64,000 nt of DNA from Streptomyces sp. XM4193 (GCF_023072595.1 NZ_JALLGK010000009.1:1-64000), one strand, 5' to 3'; counted from the stretch's first letter, positions 8,359 to 16,507 are shown. Made by a program: numbers and translations. Notes: generated by a model from the letters alone, not told the origin.

Positions 8359-9270
8359 ATGCGCGCGCAGTTCGTCTTCTCGGAGATCGGCGTTGGTCTC
8401 CGCCGCAATCTCACGATGACCTTCGCCGTGATCGTCTCCGTGGCGATCTCGCTGGCGCTGCTCGGCGGCGCGCTCCTGGCCCGGGAGCAGGTCAACTCGA
8501 TGAAGGGCTACTGGTACGACAAGGTCCAGGTCTCCATCTACCTCTGCAACAAGAACGACGCGGAGACCGAGCCCAGTTGCACCAGGGGTGCCGTCACCGG
8601 GCAGCAGAAGCGGGAGATCAAGGACGATCTGGAGAAGCTCCAGGTCGTCGACAAGGTCTACTACGAGTCCAGCGACCAGGCGTACAAGCACTACAAGGAG
8701 CAGTTCCCCGACTCCCCGCTGGTCCCGTCGCTGACGGCGGACCAGATGCAGGAGTCCTACCGGGTCAAGCTCGCGGACCCGACCAAGTTCGACGTGGTCA
8801 GCTCCGCCTTCTCCGACCGGGCCGGTGTGCACTCCGTGCAGGACCAGAAGGATCTGCTGGAGGACCTGTTCAACCTGCTCAACGGCATGAACACCGCGGC
8901 GCTGTTCCTGATGGGGCTGATGCTGATCGTTGCGCTGCTGCTGATCGTCAACACCGTCCGGGTCTCGGCGTTCAGCCGCCGGAGGGAGACCGGGATCATG
9001 CGGCTGGTGGGTGCGTCCAGCTTCTACATCCAGATCCCGTTCATCCTGGAGGCGGCGGTCGCGGGCCTGCTCGGCGGTGTCTTCGCCAGCACCATGCTGA
9101 TGGGCGGCAAGTACTTCCTGGTCGACAGCTGGCTGGCCGACAAGATCCCGCTGATCCAATTCGTCGGCTGGGACTCGGTTTTGAAGGTGCTGCCGCTGGT
9201 GCTCGCGGTCGGTGTGCTGATGCCCGCTCTTGCAGCTTTCCTCGCGCTGCGCAAGTACCTGCGGGTGTAA
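8359..9270 (+). CDS. ftsX: cell-division membrane protein FtsX
   Basis: 303 aa partner of FtsE. It has a short cytoplasmic N-terminus, a first membrane helix (about residues 20-42), an extracytoplasmic domain of about 130 residues with two Cys (CNKNDAE..C), then three helices grouped at the C-terminal end with the cytoplasmic coupling segment VRVSAFSRRRETGIMRLVGAS between them. Start ATG 8359 has AAAGGGA upstream. The external domain is where FtsX contacts its hydrolase partner; the partner is not in this window. Confidence 0.96.
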   Translation: MRAQFVFSEIGVGLRRNLTMTFAVIVSVAISLALLGGALLAREQVNSMKGYWYDKVQVSIYLCNKNDAETEPSCTRGAVTGQQKREIKDDLEKLQVVDKVYYESSDQAYKHYKEQFPDSPLVPSLTADQMQESYRVKLADPTKFDVVSSAFSDRAGVHSVQDQKDLLEDLFNLLNGMNTAALFLMGLMLIVALLLIVNTVRVSAFSRRRETGIMRLVGASSFYIQIPFILEAAVAGLLGGVFASTMLMGGKYFLVDSWLADKIPLIQFVGWDSVLKVLPLVLAVGVLMPALAAFLALRKYLRV

Positions 9271-9348
9271 CGCGGGTGTGACGAAGGACGCGACAGCGGT
9301 ACACACAACCTCGCGTGCGAAGGCCCCTTCTGTCCTAGACTCCGCAAC

Positions 9349-10512
9349 ATGTCGGGCACATGGATGTTCGTCCGGCCCCGCCGCATCGGCCGCGGGGCAG
9401 GGATCGCATTCGTTTTCGCCGGAGTGCTGTTGACCGGCTTCGCCACCGGCTCCTGGAGCCAGGAGTCGGACGGCGGCAGCGGCGAGGGCGCCCCGATACG
9501 GCCCCGTACCCTCGCGGACGCCCCCACCCCGCCGGTGGGCGGCAGCGATGCGGGTGAGCTCGTCAGCCGCAGCGGCGACCGCTGGTCGGCCGCGTACAGC
9601 GCACGGGAGTACGAGGGGCTGCGGCAGGCGCTGGACGGCGAGTACGTCGGTGTGGGCATCGCGGTACGACGTTCCGCGCAGGGAGTGCTGGAGGTCGCGC
9701 GGGTCACCGAGGGCAGCCCCGCCGACCGTGCGGGCATCCGCCGCGGCGATCTGCTGCGGACGGTCGACGGCGAGGCGGTCGCGGCCAGTCCGGTCACCGA
9801 GGTGGTGGCTCTGCTGCGCGGCGGCCACGGCGGCGCCGACAGCGAGCCGCAGGCCGTGCCGGGCTCCGAGGTCGAGCTGGGGCTGAGCCGGGACGGCCGG
9901 CGGTGGGAGCACGAGCTGCGCCGGGCCGAGCTGCGCACGGTGTCGGTGTCCGTCCGCGAGATGGCCCCGGACTGCGTACGGATCACGGTCGAGGCCTTCA
10001 CCAAGGGCACGGCCGAGGATGTCCGCGAAGCGGTGCGGGCACTGCCCGCGGGCACCGGCGTACTGCTGGATCTGCGGGGGAACGCGGGCGGGCTGCTGCA
10101 CGAGGCGGCGGACACCGCGGGTGTGTTCCTCGACGGTGGAGTGGTCGGCACCTACGACGAGGGCGGCACCCAGCGTGCGCTGCGCGCGGAGCGGGGCGGC
10201 GACACCCGTACCTCCCTGGTCGTCCTGGTCGACGGCGGCTCGATGAGCGCGGCCGAGCTGGTGGCCGGGGCGCTTCAGGACCGCGGCAGAGCGCTGGTGG
10301 TCGGGACCAGGACGTTCGGCAAGGGCACGGTGCAGATGCCCAGGGAGCAGCCGGACGGCTCGGTCGCCGAGCTCACGGTGGGCCACTACACGACACCCAC
10401 CGGGCGTGAGCTGGACGGAGTCGGCCTGGCGCCGGACGTCACGGTCCGCGAGGGGGAGCGCGCGACGGCGAAGGCCCGCACGGTATTGAGTGGCCTCTCG
10501 GGCGCCGGTTGA
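9349..10512 (+). CDS. S41 family C-terminal processing protease
   Basis: 387 aa, membrane-anchored by an N-terminal hydrophobic helix (about residues 14-34). A PDZ domain (about 100-170, with GSPADRAGIRRGD) precedes the S41 catalytic core. Ser300 in GGSMSAAEL and Lys325 in TFGKGTVQ form the Ser-Lys dyad; the 25-residue spacing equals that of the plant D1-processing enzyme. It probably trims C-termini of exported or membrane proteins. It lies between ftsX and smpB and is a fixed neighbour of ftsEX in Streptomyces. Start ATG 9349; no strong ribosome binding site is seen. Confidence 0.92.
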   Translation: MSGTWMFVRPRRIGRGAGIAFVFAGVLLTGFATGSWSQESDGGSGEGAPIRPRTLADAPTPPVGGSDAGELVSRSGDRWSAAYSAREYEGLRQALDGEYVGVGIAVRRSAQGVLEVARVTEGSPADRAGIRRGDLLRTVDGEAVAASPVTEVVALLRGGHGGADSEPQAVPGSEVELGLSRDGRRWEHELRRAELRTVSVSVREMAPDCVRITVEAFTKGTAEDVREAVRALPAGTGVLLDLRGNAGGLLHEAADTAGVFLDGGVVGTYDEGGTQRALRAERGGDTRTSLVVLVDGGSMSAAELVAGALQDRGRALVVGTRTFGKGTVQMPREQPDGSVAELTVGHYTTPTGRELDGVGLAPDVTVREGERATAKARTVLSGLSGAG

Positions 10513-10529
10513 GCCACAATGGCCCGGCT

Positions 10530-11009
10530 ATGGCTAAAGAGAAGAGTCAGAAACTCATCGCGCAGCACAAGAAGGCGCGGCATGACTACCTCATCCTCGA
10601 CACCTACGAGTGCGGGATGGTCCTGACCGGGACAGAGGTGAAGTCGTTGCGGCAGGGCCGGGCCTCCCTGGTGGACGGGTTCGGGCAGATCGACGGCGGT
10701 GAGGCCTGGCTGCACAACGTGCACATCCCCGAGTACAGCCAGGGCACCTGGACCAACCACAGCGCCCGCCGCAAGCGCAAGCTGCTGATGCACCGCGAGG
10801 AGATCGACAAGCTCATCGGCAAGCTCCAGGAGTCCGGTCTGACCCTGGTGCCGCTGAAGCTGTACTTCAAGGACGGCAGGGCGAAGGTCGAGATAGCGCT
10901 GGCCAGGGGAAAGCGCGAGTACGACAAGCGGCAGACGCTGCGGGAGAAGCAGGACCGCAGGGAGGCCGAGCGGGCGATGTCCGCGGTGCGGCGGCGCCAG
11001 CGGTCCTGA
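10530..11009 (+). CDS. smpB: tmRNA-binding protein SmpB
   Basis: 159 aa. SmpB brings tmRNA to stalled ribosomes and places its tail in the empty mRNA channel. Visible family features are ILDTYECGMVLTGTEVKSLR, ASLVDGF, the NVHIPEYSQG loop, KLLMHREEID and the basic C-terminal tail that folds into the mRNA path. I start at ATG 10530 (MAKEKSQK) because the family begins there; a TTG at 10509 overlapping the protease stop would add seven residues. Its RNA partner ssrA lies 217 bases downstream. Confidence 0.97.
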   Translation: MAKEKSQKLIAQHKKARHDYLILDTYECGMVLTGTEVKSLRQGRASLVDGFGQIDGGEAWLHNVHIPEYSQGTWTNHSARRKRKLLMHREEIDKLIGKLQESGLTLVPLKLYFKDGRAKVEIALARGKREYDKRQTLREKQDRREAERAMSAVRRRQRS

Positions 11010-11140
11010 CCGCGCGCTCCGGACCGGTCCCGGCGGGAGGCGGTCACGGCGCGCGCCGGCCCGGGCGGACGGTTGCGGCGGGGCCGATCGGTCCGGTCGT
11101 CGGCCCGTCCGGACGCCCCGCGGAGGGGCGGGGGAATTCG

Positions 11141-11171
11141 TTGGCCGTCCGCGGTGTTGTTCACGTACGAT
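11141..11171 (+). promoter_or_regulatory. possible ssrA promoter
   Basis: TTGGCC (11141-11146), 19 bases, TACGAT (11166-11171). The spacing is long. Transcription from here would leave about 50 bases for RNase P to remove before the mature 5' end. Confidence 0.3.
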
Positions 11172-11226
11172 GGGCGACAGCAGCGAAGCGGTCCTCTCGG
11201 ACCGGTTCGTCTTGTCAACTCAACAT

Positions 11227-11597
11227 GGGGATGATCGGTTTCGACAGCGGATGTCGAAGCAGGGGAAGCGAGCCGAGGAACGCGGCAATGATCTCGTTAA
11301 CCATCTGCCGCAAAAAAATAATCGCCAACACCAAGCGCGATTCCTTCGCCCTCGCTGCCTAAGCAGCGACCTGCGAAGTGTCAGCCCGGGTGCGTTCCCG
11401 ACCCGGTTCCTGGCATCAGCTAGGGAACTCACCGCGTAAGTCCGGTCACGGGGCTTGCCGGGACATCTCACAGTGACTGGGCCCGTCGGCAGCTTGTCTG
11501 CGTGACTGCCGGGGCCGAGAAAAGCACAGCAGACTGCGCTCGGAGAAGCCCTCCTCCTGCACCGTTGGACGCGGGTTCGATTCCCGCCATCTCCACC
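11227..11597 (+). ncRNA. ssrA: transfer-messenger RNA (tmRNA)
   Basis: Rescues stalled ribosomes by trans-translation. The tRNA-like ends pair: GGGGATG (11227-11233) with CATCTCC (11588-11594), including the G-U third pair typical of tmRNA, and the T-arm GGTTCGATTCCC stands just before. The tag frame is GCC at 11324 through TAA at 11360-11362, coding ANTKRDSFALAA, the usual actinobacterial proteolysis tag. CCA is not fully encoded (ACCT follows the stem), so it must be added. Its protein partner SmpB is directly upstream. Confidence 0.97.
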
Positions 11598-11601
11598 TGA
11601 G

Positions 11602-11645
11602 AAAAGCCTCCGGACCACGAATCCCTCGTGGTCCGGAGGCTTTTT
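11602..11645 (+). terminator. ssrA terminator
   Basis: 19-bp perfect stem (11602-11620 with 11626-11644), 5-base loop, followed by a T-run: a classical intrinsic terminator directly behind tmRNA. Confidence 0.92.
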
Positions 11646-11705
11646 CTGTGTCTGCCGGTCCGATCCGGAGGGGGCCCGGCCGCTCGTCGGCCGGGCCCCG
11701 GCCGG

Positions 11706-12596
11706 TCAGCTCCCGAGCAGTGCGGCCAGGTCGCGGTGGAGTGCCGCGGAGCGGCCGGTGCCCCATCGCACGGCGGCCTCCTCGATCAACTCCCGGCTCC
11801 AGCCCCAGGAGTTGCGGGCCGCGCGGCGCAGGGCGTCCGGTTCGACGCCGGAGGTGGTGGCCGCGTACCGCGCGCGATCCGCCTGCGGCAGGTCCAGTTC
11901 CAGCGCGCGGCTGGGGGTGAGCCAGTGCGCCGTGGTGCCGCGCAGCAGCCGGCAGAGCTTGAGCTGCTGCGGCGCCACCATCGTGCCCAGGAAGGCGTGT
12001 GCCCGGGCGAGTTCGCCGCGCGCCAGGAGGTGGGCCACCATCAGCGTCCAGTTGGCCAGCTCGTCGGCGCACTGCTGCGCGGTGGCTGCCGGCTCCGGCG
12101 GCTGGAGCGTGCTCAACGCCCTCGCGGCCGGCAGGAGTTGGCCGGTGCGGTCCAGGAGCACGGCCCGCTCGGGGTCGGGCAGATGGACCATGCCCCGCCA
12201 GCCGTCCATCTCGGGGATGCCGGTGCTCGCCCCGACGAGGTGGAACTCGCCGCGCATCAGATCCTCGAAGACGACGGTGAGCACACCGAACTGGTTGGTG
12301 TGGACGAGCCTCAACGGCAGCCCGGGGTCGAGCTGTTGGAGGAACGCGGCGCCGTCGAAGCCGTCCGGTGCGTCGGCGCGGCTCTCGGGGGAGTCGTCGA
12401 GGAAGACGTACGCCTCGATGTCCGAGTGGGCGTCGGCCTCGCCGACGGTCCAGGAGCCGTAGAGCAGTACGCCGGCCAGCCGCGGTTCGGCGTGGGCGAG
12501 GGTGCGCAGACGCTCGATCCGGGCGTCGAGCGCGTACGGCGGTTCGGTGCCGTAGCCGGGGGCGGGGTCGGTCGGACGGTGGTGCGGAAAGGTCAC
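11706..12596 (-). CDS. nucleotidyltransferase resembling lincosamide nucleotidyltransferases (Lnu(B)/Lnu(F) type)
   Basis: 296 aa. The nucleotidyltransferase motif is GSWTVGEADAHSDIEAYVF, where the two Asp/Glu positions of the D-x-E signature bind Mg-NTP. The segments FEDLMRGEFHL and LLDRTGQL, and the overall length, match what I remember of Lnu(B)/Lnu(F), which adenylate lincomycin and clindamycin. The C-terminal half is helical, as in that family. Start GTG 12596 has AGGAGAAG 4 bases upstream; an in-frame GTG at 12689 would add 31 Arg/Pro-rich residues and is unlikely. The leader carries an SD-sequestering inverted repeat (see 12601-12691), which supports regulation by a ribosome-targeting drug. 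Substrate is inferred, not shown. Confidence 0.75.
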   Translation of the reverse strand: MTFPHHRPTDPAPGYGTEPPYALDARIERLRTLAHAEPRLAGVLLYGSWTVGEADAHSDIEAYVFLDDSPESRADAPDGFDGAAFLQQLDPGLPLRLVHTNQFGVLTVVFEDLMRGEFHLVGASTGIPEMDGWRGMVHLPDPERAVLLDRTGQLLPAARALSTLQPPEPAATAQQCADELANWTLMVAHLLARGELARAHAFLGTMVAPQQLKLCRLLRGTTAHWLTPSRALELDLPQADRARYAATTSGVEPDALRRAARNSWGWSRELIEEAAVRWGTGRSAALHRDLAALLGS

Positions 12597-12600
12597 GGAA

Positions 12601-12691
12601 CTTCTCCTGTGCGAAGGCAGAACGGACGGGCCCACCGGCGGGTGGGCCGAATCGGGGCGTTCGCGCCTCAGGAGAAGAAGGATCCGCACAT
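12601..12691 (-). promoter_or_regulatory. putative translational attenuator of the nucleotidyltransferase gene
   Basis: On the reverse-strand transcript, CTTCTCCTG (12677 to 12669) is perfectly complementary to CAGGAGAAG (12609 to 12601), the Shine-Dalgarno sequence of the gene. The anti-SD copy lies in the last codons of a short leader frame (12691-12668). Between them sits an inner hairpin GGCCCACC/GGTGGGCC (about 12630-12649). A ribosome paused on the leader would free the SD, the logic of erm/cat-type attenuators. TAGACT (12705 to 12700) is a plausible -10 placing the transcript start at or near the leader ATG. Confidence 0.55.
12668..12691 (-). CDS. candidate leader peptide MCGSFFS
   Basis: Seven codons, ATG 12691 to TGA 12668, with no Shine-Dalgarno. 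It would be leaderless if TAGACT (12705-12700) is the -10. Its final codons TTC TTC TCC TGA contain the 9-base sequence complementary to the ribosome binding site of the downstream nucleotidyltransferase gene, which is why I list it despite its size. Confidence 0.45.
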   Translation of the reverse strand: MCGSFFS

Positions 12692-12833
12692 GGCAGGGGA
12701 GTCTACCGACTGTCCCGCCGGCGGCCGCGAGTGGTGAGGGAGCGGGTCAAGTCGCCCGAGAGCGGCGGGAATCGGAAGACGGCGACAGATGGTGACAACT
12801 CTCCGTCAGTGGAAGATCATTCTCCGCAATGCT

Positions 12834-12850
12834 TGGTCTAGACCTTGACG
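12834..12850 (+). promoter_or_regulatory. DasR-type operator (dre) and -35 of the chitinase gene
   Basis: TGGTCTAGACCT (12834-12845) matches the conserved chitinase-promoter element and the half-site core of DasR boxes; GGTCTAGACC is a perfect 10-bp palindrome. It runs straight into TTGACG (12845-12850), a good -35. The best -10 at 18 bases is the weak TTTCAT (12869-12874). DasR repression is relieved by GlcNAc/GlcN phosphates (established for Streptomyces). Confidence 0.8.
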
Positions 12851-12930
12851 TGATCATGCATAGGACCCTTTCATGAGAGCGTTCCCATTTCGTGACCCCG
12901 GCGGCCGAGGGCCGCCTGAGAGGTGTTCCC

Positions 12931-13680
12931 GTGCGAAGGAATAAGCTTTTCGCGCTGCTGACCGCGGCGGTGCTGGGCGTCATCGCTCTGCTGGGTACGG
13001 CGGCCGTCTCCACCGCCGCCACCAGCGGGAGCGAGGCGAAGGACAGCAAGGCCAAGGCCGCCGAGTTCGTGGTGAGCGAGGCCCAGTTCGAGCAGATGTT
13101 CCCGAACCGGAACTCGTTCTACACCTACCAGGGCCTGGTCGGGGCGCTCAGCGCCTACCCCGAGTTCACCAACTCCGGTGACGACGCGACCAAGCGCCGC
13201 GAGGCCGCCGCCTTCCTGGCCAACGTCAGCCACGAGACCGGTGGCCTGGTGCACGTCGTCGAGCAGGACGAGAGCAACTACCCCCACTACTGCGACGACA
13301 CCCAGCCCTACGGCTGCCCCGCCGGCCAGGACGCCTACTACGGCCGCGGCCCGGTCCAGCTGAGCTGGAACTTCAACTACAAGGCGGCCGGTGACGCCCT
13401 CGGCATCGACCTGCTGAACAACCCGCGCCTGGTCCAGGAGGACCCCGAGGTCGCGTGGAAGACCGCCCTGTGGTTCTGGAACACCCAGACCGGTGCCGGC
13501 ACCATGACCGCACACTCCGCGATCGTCGACGGCCACGGCTTCGGCGAGACCATCCGCACCATCAACGGCTCGCTGGAGTGCAACGGCGGCCAGCCCGAGA
13601 AGGTCGAGAGCCGGGTCCGGCTCTTCGAGGAGTTCAGCTCCCTCCTCGGCACCACCCCGGGTGACAACCTCCGCTGCTGA
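12931..13680 (+). CDS. secreted GH19 chitinase, single catalytic domain
   Basis: 249 aa. Signal peptide (RRNKLFALL plus hydrophobic core, cleavage near STAATS), then a GH19 catalytic domain with no chitin-binding module. The catalytic acid/base pair is Glu102 in SHETGG and Glu111 in HVVEQD, nine residues apart as in S. griseus ChiC. The substrate loop YYGRGPVQLSWNFNY and NNPRLVQEDPEVAWKTALWFW are family signatures. Start GTG 12931 has GAGAGG 7 bases upstream. Endo-cleavage of chitin yields oligomers for the hexosaminidase at 38220; both genes carry the same operator. Confidence 0.95.
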   Translation: MRRNKLFALLTAAVLGVIALLGTAAVSTAATSGSEAKDSKAKAAEFVVSEAQFEQMFPNRNSFYTYQGLVGALSAYPEFTNSGDDATKRREAAAFLANVSHETGGLVHVVEQDESNYPHYCDDTQPYGCPAGQDAYYGRGPVQLSWNFNYKAAGDALGIDLLNNPRLVQEDPEVAWKTALWFWNTQTGAGTMTAHSAIVDGHGFGETIRTINGSLECNGGQPEKVESRVRLFEEFSSLLGTTPGDNLRC

Positions 13681-13726
13681 CCGCGGAGTTGACCCCTTCG
13701 AGTGACACGGACGGGCCGGGTGGGCG

Positions 13727-14977
13727 TCAAGCCTGCCCGGCCCGCTCGCGTGCCGGGCCTCGCCCACCGAGCAGCGCGACACCGGCCGCGGTCGACGCGG
13801 CGCAGAGCGGCAGGGCGTACGACCAGGCGCCCGGGAGCCGCTCGGCCGCCCAGCCCCCGGCGGCCGCCCCGGCCGAGATGCCGCAGAGCAGCGCGGTCAC
13901 CGCCAGGGTCATGCCCTCGTTGATGCGGGAGGAGGGCACCAGCTCCTGAATGAGCGTCATGCTCGTCACCATCGTCGGCGCGATCGCCATGCCGACCAGC
14001 AGCAGCGTCGGCGCCAGCAACCACAGGCCGCCGACGGACGCCGAGAGCAGCGGCAGCGTCATCAGCGCGGCCATCGCGCAGACGCAGCGCACGAACCGGC
14101 GCCACGGCGAGCCCGAGAGCGTCAGCAGGCCGAACGCCAGCCCGGCCGCCCCCGAACCGAACGCCTGGACCGCGAGTATCGCGCCGGCCGCACCCGGATA
14201 ACCGCTCTGGTCCGCGAAGGCGACGGTCACCACTTCCATCGAGCCGAACACGACCCCGGTGGCGAGGAACGTCGCCAGCAGCGGCGCCATCCCCGGGGTG
14301 CGGACCGGAGCCCGTCCCCGTGGTCCCGCCTCGTTCACCGGCGGTTCGGTGCGGCGCTGGGCGGTGAAGAGCAGCGTGCCGACCAGCAGGGTGAGCGCGG
14401 CGAAGACCGTACCGGCCTCCGGAAACCAGGAGACGGCGAGCGCGACGGCCACCACCGGCCCCAGTACGAAGCACAGTTCGTCGGCGGCCTGCTCGAGGGA
14501 GTTGGCGGTGTGACGGGCGCCCGGGTCGTCCCGGTACAGCCGCGCCCAGCGCGCTCGGGACATCCCGCCGGTGTTCGGCGCGGTGGAGGCGAGGGCGGCG
14601 CAGCCGAAGAGCGTCCAGGTGGGGGCGTCGGCCCGTACCGCGGCGGCGAGGGACAGATGCGCGGCCACGGCGAAGAGCACCGCGGGTACGGCGACCCGCG
14701 CCTGGCCCAGCCGGTCCACCGCGCGGGCCACCAGCGGGGCGACCACCGCGGCGAAGCCCAGGCCGGTCGCGCTGACCGCCCCGGCCAGCGCGTAGGACCC
14801 TCGCGACGTCGCGACCATCACCACCGCGGCGACGCCGAACATGGCCATCGGCAGGCGCGCGAGGACGCCGGAGGCGAAGAACGCCGCGGCGCCGGGAGTG
14901 CGCAACAGCCTTGAGTAGGGGGCGAGTCGGTGCGTACCGGGACGTCGGCCGGTCGGGGCCGGAGCGGCAGGGGGCAT
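13727..14977 (-). CDS. MFS transporter, drug-exporter-like
   Basis: 416 aa with about 12 hydrophobic segments in two halves. The cytoplasmic loop 2-3 has the MFS-like ARAVDRLGQAR. It lacks substrate-specific marks; overall it looks like the small-molecule efflux proteins common in Streptomyces. I use ATG 14977 (MPPAAPAPTG); a TTG at 15013 with GGAAAACGG in front is an alternative that would add 12 residues. A tandem heptamer array lies just upstream. Confidence 0.8.
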   Translation of the reverse strand: MPPAAPAPTGRRPGTHRLAPYSRLLRTPGAAAFFASGVLARLPMAMFGVAAVVMVATSRGSYALAGAVSATGLGFAAVVAPLVARAVDRLGQARVAVPAVLFAVAAHLSLAAAVRADAPTWTLFGCAALASTAPNTGGMSRARWARLYRDDPGARHTANSLEQAADELCFVLGPVVAVALAVSWFPEAGTVFAALTLLVGTLLFTAQRRTEPPVNEAGPRGRAPVRTPGMAPLLATFLATGVVFGSMEVVTVAFADQSGYPGAAGAILAVQAFGSGAAGLAFGLLTLSGSPWRRFVRCVCAMAALMTLPLLSASVGGLWLLAPTLLLVGMAIAPTMVTSMTLIQELVPSSRINEGMTLAVTALLCGISAGAAAGGWAAERLPGAWSYALPLCAASTAAGVALLGGRGPARERAGQA

Positions 14978-15024
14978 CGCACCAGATTCCGTCAGCGGGT
15001 CCGCGCAGTCCAACCGTTTTCCGG

Positions 15025-15087
15025 CGACGGGCGACGGGCGACGGGCGACGGGCGACGGGTGACGGGTGACGGGTGACGGGCGACCGG
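15025..15087. repeat. tandem heptamer array (C/T)GACGGG
   Basis: Eight consecutive 7-bp units, five CGACGGG then three TGACGGG (15025-15080), plus a degenerate ninth (CGACCGG). The array is in the 120-base gap between the MFS gene start and the end of the acetyltransferase gene. Repeat number is expected to vary between strains. Confidence 0.9.
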
Positions 15088-15099
15088 CAGCGGGTCACC

Positions 15100-15978
15100 T
15101 CACCCGCGCGGGTCCTCCGGCGGTGTCCAGAGGTACGGCGTGGTGGTGGTGAGCGCGTGGAAGCCGAGCCGGCGCAGAACCGGGGCGCTGCGGTCGGAGG
15201 CGTCGACGCGCAGATGGCTGACGCCGCGGTCCCGGGCGAGAGCGGCGCGCGCCGCCACCAGTGCCCGGTACACGCCACGACCGCGCCACGAGGGGAGGGT
15301 TCCGCCGCCCCAGAGGCCGGCGAAGTCGGTGCCGGGCTCGAACTCCAGCCGCGCCCCGCTGATCACCTCGCCCTCCGCCTCGGCCACCAGCACCGCGGTC
15401 TCCTGCGGTGCCGCCTCGATCTGGCGCGCCAACTCCTCGGCACGCCACGGCCGTTCCTCGCCGAAGGCGGTGCCCTGCATCCGGGCGAACCGCTCCAGGT
15501 CCGCCCGCTCGCTGATCCGCCGCAGGACGACGCCCGGAGGCAGATCGGGTGCTTGTGCGGCGATCGCCGAGGTGTCGGCGACCATGACCGTCTCCGGCGG
15601 CTCGGGCACGAAGCCGGCCGCGCGCAGCCGTTCCGGCACCTCGACCGGAAGATCGTGGGCGTGGGTCTTCCACTCCACGGACTCGCCGCGCGCCGCGAAC
15701 CAGTCGCGCTGCTCCGCGATCAGACGGTCCAACCCGGCAGTGTCCAGGTCGAGTTCGCGCGGCGGAAGCAGATAGCCCCGGTGCATTCCGGCGACCCGCA
15801 GCAGCGGGCCCTGCCGCTCCTGCCGTGCGCCCGGGGGCAACGCCCCGGCCCAGCCGCGCAGTTGGGCGTCGTAGGCGGCCAGCAACCGCCGTACGGTGTC
15901 GCCGTCGCCGGGCGCGGCGCTGCCGTGGCGGTCCGGATCCGAGGAGGGCCGCTTCGAGGAGGAGGGAGGGACGGTCAC
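15100..15978 (-). CDS. GNAT family N-acetyltransferase (two-part)
   Basis: 292 aa. The C-terminal half (about residues 145-275) has the GNAT acetyl-CoA motif around WRGRGVYRALVAARAA preceded by a beta strand (GLWGGGTLPS) and ends with the LRRLGFHA strand/helix. The N-terminal half resembles the divergent, non-catalytic half seen in tandem GNAT proteins. The substrate is unknown. GTG start at 15978; divergent from the next gene with 61 bases between. Confidence 0.8.
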   Translation of the reverse strand: MTVPPSSSKRPSSDPDRHGSAAPGDGDTVRRLLAAYDAQLRGWAGALPPGARQERQGPLLRVAGMHRGYLLPPRELDLDTAGLDRLIAEQRDWFAARGESVEWKTHAHDLPVEVPERLRAAGFVPEPPETVMVADTSAIAAQAPDLPPGVVLRRISERADLERFARMQGTAFGEERPWRAEELARQIEAAPQETAVLVAEAEGEVISGARLEFEPGTDFAGLWGGGTLPSWRGRGVYRALVAARAALARDRGVSHLRVDASDRSAPVLRRLGFHALTTTTPYLWTPPEDPRG

Positions 15979-16039
15979 GTTCCGACCCTACGAGCGCGCG
16001 CAACCGGTTATCGGCCGCCCGGTCTCCTACCCTCGTGGA

Positions 16040-16507
16040 ATGACGCCTTCCATCGCCACCAACACCCCGGTGTCCCGCGACGAGTTGCTGGACTTCCTGC
16101 GCCCGCGGCACCGGGCGATCCTCCTCACCCGCCGCACCGACGGCTCGCCGCAGGGCTCGCCGGTCACCTGCGGGGTGGACGGGACCGGACGCATCGTGGT
16201 CTCCACCTACCCCGAGCGCGCCAAGACCCGCAACGCCAAACGCGACGCCTCGGTCAGCGTGATCGTCCTCTCCGAGGACTTCGACGGCCCCTGGGTGCAG
16301 GTGGACGGCACGGCCGAGGTGCTCGACTCGCCGGAGTCCACCGAGCCGCTGGTCGACTACTTCCGCAGCATCTCCGGGGAGCACCCGGACTGGGACGAGT
16401 ACCGGCAGGCGATGGTCCGGCAGGGCAAGTCGATCATCCGTGTCACGCCCACCCGTTGGGGCCCGGTGGCCACCGGGGGCTTCCCCGCGCGGCTCGCACA
16501 GGACTGA
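16040..16507 (+). CDS. PPOX-class flavin/F420-dependent enzyme
   Basis: 155 aa split-barrel protein of the pyridoxamine-5'-phosphate-oxidase-like superfamily, close to mycobacterial Rv1155-type proteins. Family signatures are LRPRHRAILLTRRTDGSPQ, GSPVTCGVD, YPERAKTRNAKRD and GPWVQVDGTAEVLD. Such proteins bind F420 or FMN and reduce small molecules or heme breakdown products. The start ATG 16040 gives the family N-terminus; longer frames run into the divergent gene's promoter. Confidence 0.88.
   Translation: MTPSIATNTPVSRDELLDFLRPRHRAILLTRRTDGSPQGSPVTCGVDGTGRIVVSTYPERAKTRNAKRDASVSVIVLSEDFDGPWVQVDGTAEVLDSPESTEPLVDYFRSISGEHPDWDEYRQAMVRQGKSIIRVTPTRWGPVATGGFPARLAQD

Noticed and set aside
8209..10386. 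725-codon reverse-strand frame across ftsX and the S41 protease
   Set aside because: Opposite strand of two confidently identified genes; composition is typical of a shadow frame.
12596..12689. 31-codon N-terminal extension of the Lnu-like protein from GTG 12689
   Set aside because: Arg/Pro-rich sequence not expected for the family; a much better ribosome binding site stands before GTG 12596.
15025..15087. CRISPR-like array
   Set aside because: Contiguous 7-bp units without spacers; all other repeats in the window are likewise simple tandem or coding repeats, so no CRISPR is called.
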